From Opitutaceae bacterium (lineage in GTDB: Bacteria; Verrucomicrobiota; Verrucomicrobiia; Opitutales; Opitutaceae), in the NCBI GenBank assembly GCA_020847775.1, contig JADLBI010000333.1:1-12792 (forward strand): 12,792 bases of DNA. The letters are read 5' to 3'. Shown here piece by piece: positions 7,065-12,792 of this stretch. Position 1 is the stretch's first letter. Every line of letters starts with the position of its first letter. The notes beneath the pieces were generated by a model that worked only from the letters and a program-made list of their open reading frames with translations, searched no databases and was not told the origin of the DNA. The translations under genes and the position numbers were made by a program.

Positions 7065-7661
7065 TCATGCTCCGTTCAACCGTGGCACCCGCACCCATTT
7101 CATGCCCGCCGCCGCCGCAGCTTGGATACCCAGTTCCGCATCCTCAAACACGAGGCACTGCTCCGCCGGCACGCCCATTTTTTCCGCCGCGAGCAAAAAC
7201 GTGTCTGGTGCCGGTTTGCCGTGCCGCACGTCATCCGCGCCGACCACCACGGGGAACAAGTGATCCAGCCCGCAAAATGCCAGCGTCGCCCTCACCACCT
7301 CGTGCGGCCCGCCCGAAGCCACACCGACCTGATGCGCCGCCGCCACCCGGCGCGCAAATGCGACCACTGGCTCGATCAACGGCGCACCGGGTAGCAACGC
7401 CGCACACCTCACTTCCTTCGCCGTCCGCACCGCCATCGGATCAAACCGCGTGCCATAATACTGGTTAATTAATTCCGCCACCTGCGTCGCCGGCACCCCG
7501 CCGAGCGAATAGAACAACTCCTCGCTCAAGTCACGGCCCAAGCCAAACTCCCGCAAAGTGTCGCGCCAAGCCGCGTAGTGCAATGGCATCGTGTCCACCA
7601 GTGTGCCATCCAGATCGAAGATGTAACCGGCAAAGTCCCCGGCAGGAATGTCGAGTTGCAT
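7065..7661 (-). CDS. HAD-superfamily sugar phosphatase, YqaB / beta-phosphoglucomutase-like
   Basis: This 198-residue cytoplasmic phosphatase or phosphomutase carries all four HAD motifs: IFDLDGTLVD with nucleophile D16 and acid/base D18, VASGG with S116, the HGKPAPDTF lysine K149, and VFEDAELGIQAA with E173/D174. A helical C1 cap occupies about 21-90. The length and the run from HGKPAPDTF through FEDAELGIQAAAAAGM closely match E. coli YqaB, a fructose-1-phosphatase, so a small sugar-phosphate substrate is likely. A beta-phosphoglucomutase role cannot be excluded from motifs alone. It follows the GH4 glycosidase gene by 63 bases and precedes the aminotransferase gene by 46. The ATG at 7661 gives the expected short leader before motif I. 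No Shine-Dalgarno sequence is visible, and a small hairpin lies 16-29 bases upstream of the start. Confidence 0.87.
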   Translation of the reverse strand: MQLDIPAGDFAGYIFDLDGTLVDTMPLHYAAWRDTLREFGLGRDLSEELFYSLGGVPATQVAELINQYYGTRFDPMAVRTAKEVRCAALLPGAPLIEPVVAFARRVAAAHQVGVASGGPHEVVRATLAFCGLDHLFPVVVGADDVRHGKPAPDTFLLAAEKMGVPAEQCLVFEDAELGIQAAAAAGMKWVRVPRLNGA

Positions 7662-7676
7662 AAACCCGACACCCCA

Positions 7677-7714
7677 CCGGAACCCTCCGGCACTGGCAAC
7701 CGCGATTCACGCGG
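7677..7714 (-). other. Two small perfect hairpins in the GH4-HAD spacer
   Basis: CCGGA-accc-TCCGG (7677-7690) and CCGCG-attca-CGCGG (7700-7714) are two perfect 5-base inverted repeats within the 63-base spacer. Neither is followed by a T-tract in the direction of transcription, so they do not look like terminators. They could stabilise the upstream mRNA end or affect initiation of the HAD gene, but arms of five bases are also expected by chance in GC-rich DNA. Confidence 0.35.
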
Positions 7715-7724
7715 CACCTCACGC

Positions 7725-9191
7725 TCAATGCCCCGCGCGCGGATTCTTTTTCTCCACCCGCCGCAGCTCGGCCATCGAACGCGTCTTCAAACGCGCCGCG
7801 CCTTGGTAATTCTTCGTCTTGAGCCGCGGTCCCTTGGCGACGCGTTCTTTCGCGGCCTTGATCGCCCGGCGGTATTGCGGCAGCCACTCGGCCTGCGCGA
7901 CCAGGAAATCATCCACCATCTGCCAGACTTCTGGCGGATTGCACACCGCGCCGACCAGCGGATCCATGAGCATCGCTTGCCGCAGCAGTGTGTCGTCGCC
8001 ATGCACCGCCGCCTCAACGCCGAGGCGCTGCACCGAAATGCTCGCGTTGCACACCGCCGCGCAACCCAGCGGCAGATCGCCGACGCTCGGCGTGTTGAAG
8101 CCGTGGCGATCCACGTAGCCCGGCGCCTCGACAATCGCGTCGGGCGGCAGGTTCGTGATCGTGGCGCGGTTCACGAGGTTGAAGTGCCCGCGGTAAATCC
8201 GGCCGGTCTCCATGCCTTCGAGAATGTAACTGCCGTGCTCGGAGCTGCGATTTTCCGGCGTGTATTTCATCGGCTCGGGCCGCTTGCCGCGGCCAAACTC
8301 CTCGCGGAACCAGTTGCGCCCCTCGGTCACGACGCGCAGATAACCTCCCGTCTCGCCGTTGATCCACGAACCGAGATCGATCCACTTTTTGATCTCGTCG
8401 GGGCGCTTGCGATACCACGGCACGTATTCGCTCAGGTGCCCGTTCGACTCGGTCGAGTAGTAGCCGAAACGGCGCAGCATATCGATGCGCACCTTCTCCG
8501 TCTTTGAAAACTCCGGGTGCTTTTCAAACGCCGCCAGCAGTTTGCCCGTGAGATCGCGCCCGCCCGTGGAGACCGACACATACCAAGTCTGGTGGTTGAT
8601 GCCCGCACAGATGATGTCCACGTCCTTCTGCTCAAGGCCGAGCACTTGCGCAATCTGCCAGTGCCCGTGCTGCACGCCGTGGCAGAGCCCCACGCAGCGC
8701 ACGCCACCGTATTTGTTCGCGGCCCAGGTCATCATCGCCATCGGGTTCGCGTAGTTGAGCAGCAGGCAGTCCGGCGCCGCCACTTCGCGGATGTCTTTGC
8801 AGAAACTCAAAATCGCCGCGATGCCGCGCTGCGCATACATGATGCCGCCCGCGCAAAGTGTGTCGCCCACGCACTGGTCCACGCCGTAGCGCAGGGGGAT
8901 GTCGATGTCGTGCTGGAACGCCTCGATCCCGCCGATGCGCACGACGCAAAACACGTAGTTCGCGCCCTGAAGCGCGGCGCGGCGGTTAGTCGTGGCCCTG
9001 ATTCGCGTCTGCAGGCCGTTGGCCGCGATGTCGCGCCGGCAAATCTCGGCGACCATGTTGAGATTGCGGGCGTTGATGTCGGTGAACGCGAACTCCACGT
9101 TCGCGAATTCCGGCACGGTCAGCAGGTCGGCGACCAGTCGGCGGGTGAAGCCGATCGAACCGGCGCCAATAAAAGCGATTTTGATGGGCAT
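7725..9191 (-). CDS. Glycoside hydrolase family 4 enzyme, CHGV type (probable alpha-glucuronidase/galacturonidase)
   Basis: This 488-residue protein is a GH4 glycosidase, a family that cleaves by an NAD- and Mn-dependent redox-elimination mechanism. The N-terminal Rossmann fold has GAGSIGFT (9-16). Family motifs follow: NYANP (146-150), the metal-binding Cys-His pair in GLCHGVQ (C170, H171), and GINHQTW (197-203, with metal ligand H200). Phospho-glycosidases in GH4 carry CDMP or CN(V/I)P at the Cys position, alpha-galactosidases CHSV and alpha-glucosidases CHEV. CHGx is the form linked to uronidases such as Thermotoga Agu4B and Bacillus LplD. Substrate is therefore predicted, not proven. The C-terminus (about 450-488) is a basic extension rich in Lys and Arg. 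I chose the ATG at 9191 because it gives MPIKIAFIGAGS, the family's usual start; a GTG at 9218 would add nine residues. It lies 35 bases after the helicase gene. Confidence 0.88.
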   Translation of the reverse strand: MPIKIAFIGAGSIGFTRRLVADLLTVPEFANVEFAFTDINARNLNMVAEICRRDIAANGLQTRIRATTNRRAALQGANYVFCVVRIGGIEAFQHDIDIPLRYGVDQCVGDTLCAGGIMYAQRGIAAILSFCKDIREVAAPDCLLLNYANPMAMMTWAANKYGGVRCVGLCHGVQHGHWQIAQVLGLEQKDVDIICAGINHQTWYVSVSTGGRDLTGKLLAAFEKHPEFSKTEKVRIDMLRRFGYYSTESNGHLSEYVPWYRKRPDEIKKWIDLGSWINGETGGYLRVVTEGRNWFREEFGRGKRPEPMKYTPENRSSEHGSYILEGMETGRIYRGHFNLVNRATITNLPPDAIVEAPGYVDRHGFNTPSVGDLPLGCAAVCNASISVQRLGVEAAVHGDDTLLRQAMLMDPLVGAVCNPPEVWQMVDDFLVAQAEWLPQYRRAIKAAKERVAKGPRLKTKNYQGAARLKTRSMAELRRVEKKNPRAGH

Positions 9192-9226
9192 AATGGGCAG
9201 GGTAACAGGCAACAACACCTCGCGCT

Positions 9227-10774
9227 TCAGCGCCGCATGCCGCGATGCAGGCGGCTCGCGGGCTTGGCCGGGGCAGCCTGCGCGTTTTCGTCGAAAAGCG
9301 CGGAATAGATATACGGGAACCCGTCGATCTTCTTTCGCTCCACGCCGACGCCCATGTAACGCTCAATGCTGCGCGCGTCGCGCACGTCGTCCTCGGTGAC
9401 AAGCGTGAACGCGTCGCCGGTGTTGTGCGCGCGGCCGGTGCGGCCGATGCGGTGCACGTAGTCCTCGGGATTTTCCGGCACGTCGTAATTCACCACATGC
9501 GTCACGCCGGCGATGTCGAGACCGCGCGCCGCGATGTCGGTCGCGACGAGCAGTTCGAATTTGCCGGTCTTGAAACCTTCCAACGCCTCGACGCGTTCGC
9601 GCTGGCTGCGATCGGAATGCAGCACGCCGACGGTGTGGCCGTTGGACTTGAGCCGCGACGCGATGCGGTCCGCGCCCATGCGCGTGCGGGTGAACACGAT
9701 GACGCTCTTGAACTCGGTCTGCTCCAGCAGCAGTTGCAGCAGTTCGAATTTCTGCGTCGCCACCACGGGATAAAACGCGTGCGCCACGGTCTCCGCCGGG
9801 GAACGCTGGCGACCGATCTCCACCTTCACCGGATCGCGCAGGGCCCAACTCGCCAACGAGGCGATTTCCGGCGGGAGTGTGGCCGTGAAGAACAGCGTCT
9901 GGCGCGAGCGCGGTGTCTGTTCCACGATGCGTTTCACATCCGGCAAAAAGCCCATGTCGAGCATGCGGTCCACCTCGTCGAGCACGAGGATGTCCACGTC
10001 CTGGAGCGAGCAGTTGCGTTGTTCGAGATGGTCGAGCAGGCGGCCTGGTGTCGCCGCGAGAATGTCCACGCCGCGCTTCAAATCCTCCAACTGTTTCCCG
10101 TAGCCGACGCCGCCGTAAACGATGGTTACGCGCAGATCGGTGAACTTGGCGTATTTTTGAAAGGCCTCCTCCACCTGCAACGCGAGTTCGCGCGTGGGCT
10201 CAAGCACGAGACAGCGCAACGGCCCGTGCCCGCCGAGCCGCTGGATGATCGGCAGCGCGAACGCCGCGGTCTTGCCCGTGCCGGTTTGCGCGGAACCGAT
10301 GAGGTCGCGGCCCGCGAGCACCACGGGGATGCCCTGCGCCTGGATCGGCGTGGGCTCGGTGTAACCCATCTCCTGCACGGCGAACGCGAGCGCGTCGGAC
10401 AGGCCGAGTTTGGAAAACGCCGTGTCCATCTTCGGCACGTCCACCGGCACGGCCGGCTTGATCGGCTCGCGCCGCGGGTGCTCGAAATCGCGGTCCCGCT
10501 CGCTGCGCTCCGGACGCTCCTCGCGGCCGCCGCGACGCCCGTCGCGCGACCGACCTCCACGTGATTCGCCGCCGCGCGATCTGCCACCTCGCGACTCCCC
10601 ACGTGATTCGCCACTCGGGCGGCCTTCATCGCGACGGCCGGTTCGCGCCGGACGATCGGAACGGTGATGGCTGGGTTTGGCCGATTTGGATTGATGAGCG
10701 GGGGGCGATTCCTTGGGCGCGGCGGGCTTAGGTGACACCTTGCCGCGCAGCTTCGCGATGAGCTTTTTAAACAT
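9227..10774 (-). CDS. DEAD-box-family RNA helicase (RhlE-like core, DEVD variant) with an RG-rich N-terminal tail
   Basis: This 515-residue ATP-dependent RNA helicase probably acts in ribosome assembly, mRNA turnover or cold adaptation. Helicase motifs are complete: Q motif with F120 and PTPIQ (141-145), Walker A AQTGTGKT (162-169), PTREL (193-197), GG (221-222), TPGR (242-245), motif II DEVD (266-269) in place of DEAD, TAT (297-299) in place of SAT, ATDIAARGLDI (411-421) and HRIGRTGRA (441-449). Before the core is a disordered basic tail (1 to about 110) with SRGG/ESRG repeats at about 56-85, an RNA-binding style of sequence that RhlE proteins usually carry at the C-terminus. The C-terminal end is short. 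The ATG at 10774 is followed by a basic MFKKLIAKLRGK. The gene is divergent from the GNAT gene and is first in the minus-strand run helicase, GH4, HAD, aminotransferase. Confidence 0.93.
   Translation of the reverse strand: MFKKLIAKLRGKVSPKPAAPKESPPAHQSKSAKPSHHRSDRPARTGRRDEGRPSGESRGESRGGRSRGGESRGGRSRDGRRGGREERPERSERDRDFEHPRREPIKPAVPVDVPKMDTAFSKLGLSDALAFAVQEMGYTEPTPIQAQGIPVVLAGRDLIGSAQTGTGKTAAFALPIIQRLGGHGPLRCLVLEPTRELALQVEEAFQKYAKFTDLRVTIVYGGVGYGKQLEDLKRGVDILAATPGRLLDHLEQRNCSLQDVDILVLDEVDRMLDMGFLPDVKRIVEQTPRSRQTLFFTATLPPEIASLASWALRDPVKVEIGRQRSPAETVAHAFYPVVATQKFELLQLLLEQTEFKSVIVFTRTRMGADRIASRLKSNGHTVGVLHSDRSQRERVEALEGFKTGKFELLVATDIAARGLDIAGVTHVVNYDVPENPEDYVHRIGRTGRAHNTGDAFTLVTEDDVRDARSIERYMGVGVERKKIDGFPYIYSALFDENAQAAPAKPASRLHRGMRR
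10558..10612 (-). repeat. 42-base internal direct repeat in the helicase RG tail
   Basis: The 13-mer CACGTGATTCGCC occurs at 10558-10570 and again at 10600-10612, offset by 42 bases (14 codons). The protein here repeats SRGG/ESRG units. Identity at DNA level across the same codons suggests a recent in-frame duplication or slippage within the tail, so tail length may vary between strains. Confidence 0.6.
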
Positions 10775-10888
10775 GTGAAAAGCGCATCACGCCGGGTTTG
10801 CCGTCGCATTGCAATCTTGTATCCGGCCCGCATCACCCGCGTGGGCATGGGGCGTGACAACCCGCCGACCCTGGCCAGCATCATGACC

Positions 10889-11356
10889 ATGACTATCCGC
10901 CCCGCCACCCCGGCAGACCTCGAATTGATCATGGATTTCATCCGCGCGCTCGCGGCCTACGAGCAGCTCGCGGACGAGGTGGAGGCGACCGAAGCGCGTT
11001 TGCGCTCGGCCTTCTTCAGTCCCAAGCCCGCGGCCGAATGCGTGCTGGCGTTTGTCGATGACCAACCGGCGGGCTTCGCCGTTTTCTTCCAGAATTTCTC
11101 CACGTTTCTGGCCAAGCCTGGGATTTATTTGGAGGATCTGTTCGTGAGACCTGAGCAACGCGGCCGGGGCATCGGCAAGGCCCTCCTCTTGCATCTTGCC
11201 AAGCTCGCCAACGAGCGCGGATGCGGCCGCATGGAATGGGCTGTGCTCGATTGGAACCAACCCGCGATTGATTTCTACGAATCGCTCGGCGCGCGCCGGT
11301 TGAAGGAGTGGAACATCTGCCGACTCGCCGGAGTGGATCTGGCCCGCCACGCCTAA
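10889..11356 (+). CDS. GNAT N-acetyltransferase, SSAT-like (diamine/thialysine acetyltransferase family)
   Basis: This 155-residue cytoplasmic enzyme should move acetyl from acetyl-CoA to an amine. It starts MTIRPATPADL, typical of GNAT proteins. It has IYLEDLFVRPE (79-89), the CoA pyrophosphate loop QRGRGIGKA (90-98), and VLDWNQPAIDFYESLGA (119-135), with Y130 as likely general acid. The YLED and VLDWNQ blocks closely match the spermidine/spermine acetyltransferase family (SSAT/SAT2), so polyamines or thialysine-like amines are the likeliest substrates, but the acceptor cannot be read from sequence. An ATG at 10883 would add two residues (MT). The open frame also extends back to 10775, but those residues are unlike the family. 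It is divergent from the helicase gene across 114 bases, and the Hpt gene follows 65 bases downstream. Confidence 0.87.
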   Translation: MTIRPATPADLELIMDFIRALAAYEQLADEVEATEARLRSAFFSPKPAAECVLAFVDDQPAGFAVFFQNFSTFLAKPGIYLEDLFVRPEQRGRGIGKALLLHLAKLANERGCGRMEWAVLDWNQPAIDFYESLGARRLKEWNICRLAGVDLARHA

Positions 11357-11421
11357 TCCGCGGCATGGGTTCCTTACAAGGGTTGATTACTTGTCGGGTC
11401 TGGCGCTAACTCCCGGGTCAC

Positions 11422-11763
11422 ATGTCCGACCCTTCAACCCCGCCCAATACCGCACTCGTCGAACTCGCTGAAATTCTCGGCGTGGACGACACGCGCGACT
11501 TGGTGCGTTCGTTCTTAAAGGAATACGACGGACTCATTCGCGCCATGACCGTGCCGGACCGCGAACAGCAACACCGGGCCGTACACTCGTTGAAAAGCAG
11601 TTGCCGCCACATGGGACTAGCGACACTGGTGCGCAAACTTGAGGCGCTAGAAGCCCGCGTGATGCTACCCAACGGCAAGGTGGCACTGGAGGATATCGCC
11701 GCCATCCACAGCGAATTCGAACGCGGGGTGCCGCCTCTGCGCCGTTTCGCCGCCGGCCGCTGA
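11422..11763 (+). CDS. Orphan Hpt (histidine phosphotransfer) domain protein
   Basis: This 113-residue, all-helical cytoplasmic protein carries the Hpt signature HSLKSSCRHMGL (55-66), with H55 as the phospho-accepting histidine and K58 and S60 at the usual conserved places. It would relay phosphate between a hybrid sensor kinase receiver and a response regulator. No kinase, receiver or DNA-binding domain is fused to it or encoded nearby, so its partners are encoded elsewhere. The domain fills nearly the whole protein, so it is a stand-alone shuttle rather than a fragment. It follows the GNAT gene by 65 bases and converges on the isomerase gene, with a small hairpin between them. Confidence 0.85.
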   Translation: MSDPSTPPNTALVELAEILGVDDTRDLVRSFLKEYDGLIRAMTVPDREQQHRAVHSLKSSCRHMGLATLVRKLEALEARVMLPNGKVALEDIAAIHSEFERGVPPLRRFAAGR

Positions 11764-11794
11764 ACAGCCCCGGCGAAGCAATAGGCTGCGTTCT

Positions 11795-11810
11795 GCGTGG
11801 TAGTCCACGC
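11795..11810. terminator. Hairpin between convergent Hpt and isomerase genes (weak terminator candidate)
   Basis: A perfect 6-base stem GCGTGG-tagt-CCACGC with a 4-base loop lies between two convergent stop codons (11763 and 11825), where a shared terminator would be expected. No T-run follows on either strand, so if it ends transcription it is not a classical intrinsic terminator. The placement is suggestive only. Confidence 0.4.
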
Positions 11811-11824
11811 CTTGCTTGCCTGGC

Positions 11825-12592
11825 TCAATCCGTCTCCCGCAGCCACGCTAGCAATGTCGCGGCGTCGCGCAGAAAATTTTCCGGCTCGTCGTCTGGCACG
11901 AATTCCAGCATTGCCCCGCGGTCGCCCGGGGCCCGGCGCGCGGCGGCGAGAAATTTTTTCCACCGGGCCGCGCCTTCGGCCAGCGCGAGCCGCTCCTGCG
12001 GCGTGCGCCAATGAAACACATGCAGGTGCGACAGCCGTGGCGCTAGTTGCCCCAACGCTTGCAAACAGATTTCATCCGTCATGCCGGTCAGTGGCTGCCA
12101 ATACGTGAAAAGATTCGGGTGGTCCGCCTCGAGGAGCAGTTGGTTGGTGGATTCGTTGGTATCCGTCAGCGTGCCGCCGTGAAATTCCGTGGCAACGCGC
12201 ACTCCCGCCTTGGCCGCCAGCCCGGCGATGCGACGCAAGTCCGCGGCCACCCGCCAGCGCGCCTCCTCGTCGGCCATCGCGGAACCGACCGTGCCCGCCC
12301 AGACCCGGACAACCGGCGCGCCCAATTCGAGCGCCGTGGCCAGCACTTGTTGGAAGGGCAGTCCTTCATCCTCGCTGCGCGCCGCGCGGTAATAGCTACC
12401 GTAGGCCGTCACCTCCAGCCCAGCCTCGCGCGTGATCTCGCCCACCTCACGGGCGCGACCCAGCTCACCGTGCGGCACATGGATGTCGCCACCCCACTCG
12501 ATGCCGCGCAGGCCGGCCTGCCGCACCAACGCCACGATGCGCTCAGGCGGGAGCTTGCGAAAAGTGACCGAGACCAGACCCGCGTAAATCAT
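11825..12592 (-). CDS. Sugar phosphate isomerase/epimerase-like TIM-barrel protein (xylose isomerase-like)
   Basis: This 255-residue protein belongs to the AP-endonuclease-2/xylose isomerase-like TIM-barrel family, which isomerises or epimerises sugars, inositols or related ketoses with a divalent metal. Likely metal and active-site residues are E32 and H38 in GIEWGGDIHVP, E136 and H138 in ATEFHGGTLTD, H189/H191 in SHLHVFHW, and E230 in MLEFVPDDEPENF. There is no signal peptide, so it acts in the cytoplasm. The substrate cannot be told from sequence, and there are no transporter or dehydrogenase neighbours to hint at a pathway. I chose the ATG at 12592 (MIYAGLVSVTF); a GTG two codons earlier (12598) is an equally short alternative. 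It is divergent from the lipoprotein gene on its right. Confidence 0.87.
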   Translation of the reverse strand: MIYAGLVSVTFRKLPPERIVALVRQAGLRGIEWGGDIHVPHGELGRAREVGEITREAGLEVTAYGSYYRAARSEDEGLPFQQVLATALELGAPVVRVWAGTVGSAMADEEARWRVAADLRRIAGLAAKAGVRVATEFHGGTLTDTNESTNQLLLEADHPNLFTYWQPLTGMTDEICLQALGQLAPRLSHLHVFHWRTPQERLALAEGAARWKKFLAAARRAPGDRGAMLEFVPDDEPENFLRDAATLLAWLRETD

Positions 12593-12675
12593 CCCCACAG
12601 TGTGGACAGTCGCGCGGGAACGCCAAGCCGCTTCTGCGTGTCCGGGTAGCGATTGCCAAAACCCATTTCTCCACC

Positions 12676-12792
12676 ATGCTTCGCCACATGATTTTCCGCC
12701 TCGTCCTTTTCGCCGCCCTGCTCGGGTTGGCCGGTTGCAGCACTTTTGAAAAACGCGCAGAAGAGCGGACCAGCGTTTACTCCCGGCTCGAC
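12676..12792 (+). CDS. N-terminus of a small lipoprotein (cut by the window edge)
   Basis: Thirty-nine in-frame codons run to the right edge without a stop. They open with a basic-hydrophobic signal peptide and a lipobox LAGC (18-21). The Cys would be lipidated and become the mature N-terminus, anchoring the protein in a membrane. Ser at +2 (CSTFEK) predicts outer-membrane sorting by E. coli rules. The mature part begins charged (EKRAEERTS), followed by VYSRLD. A second ATG at 12688 would still leave a usable signal. The rest of the protein is outside the window, so no function is offered. Confidence 0.75.
   Translation, partial: MLRHMIFRLVLFAALLGLAGCSTFEKRAEERTSVYSRLD

Noticed and set aside
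7578..9308. Two long + strand open frames (7578-8507 and 8517-9308) antisense to the HAD and GH4 genes
   Set aside because: Both are Arg/Ala/His-rich without recognisable motifs, and the opposite frames are clearly conserved enzymes.
9245..10564. A 439-codon + strand open frame antisense to the helicase gene
   Set aside because: It is a His/Arg/Leu-rich shadow of a GC-rich gene whose real frame carries every helicase motif.
10775..10882. ATG at 10775 as the GNAT start
   Set aside because: The added 38 residues are Arg-rich and unlike GNAT N-termini, and this start would abut the divergent helicase ATG, leaving no room for promoters.

Overview
The window is GC-rich bacterial chromosome with eleven complete protein genes, one gene cut at each edge, and short spacers. 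Gene content points to a Gram-negative bacterium, and my best guess is Verrucomicrobiota, Opitutales/Opitutaceae-like. The grounds are an outer-membrane barrel with a C-terminal beta-signal, a lipoprotein with a lipobox, a GH4 glycosidase, a xylose-isomerase-like TIM barrel, and start sites with almost no Shine-Dalgarno sequence. This placement is inference from gene style; no rRNA or other marker gene lies in the window.

Left third (1-5919), surface polysaccharide export. After the last 30 codons of an unknown + strand gene, three minus-strand genes run in transcription order: a signal-peptide-bearing outer-membrane beta-barrel protein (3011-4120), a short OPX/Wza-type export protein made only of Poly_export plus SLBB (2333-2938), and a Wzc/CpsCD-type tyrosine autokinase and chain-length regulator (120-2327). 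A clear intrinsic terminator (2947-2983) sits between the barrel gene and the OPX gene. It also settles the OPX start codon. A membrane-anchored TPR protein (4378-5919) is transcribed divergently from the barrel gene across a 257-base spacer. The set looks like the export end of an exopolysaccharide locus. No glycosyltransferase or polymerase is visible here, so the rest should lie to the left of position 1 or elsewhere.

Middle (5924-10774), metabolic and housekeeping genes on the minus strand, in transcription order: an RNA helicase with a basic RG-rich N-terminal tail and a DEVD motif II; a GH4 glycosidase with the CHGV signature linked to uronic-acid-specific members; a YqaB-like HAD sugar phosphatase; and a HisC-type aminotransferase. 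Spacers of 35-63 bases would allow co-transcription, but function does not tie the four together strongly.

Right end (10889-12792): an SSAT-like GNAT acetyltransferase and an orphan Hpt phosphotransfer protein on the + strand, a convergent sugar isomerase/epimerase on the minus strand, and the first 39 codons of a lipoprotein running off the right edge.

The best candidate for something under-described is the export module: a helix-less OPX protein paired with a separate barrel and a tyrosine kinase that is tyrosine-rich at both cytoplasmic ends, with a terminator setting the ratio of its parts. I see no CRISPR array, tRNA, rRNA, insertion sequence, prophage or defence system.
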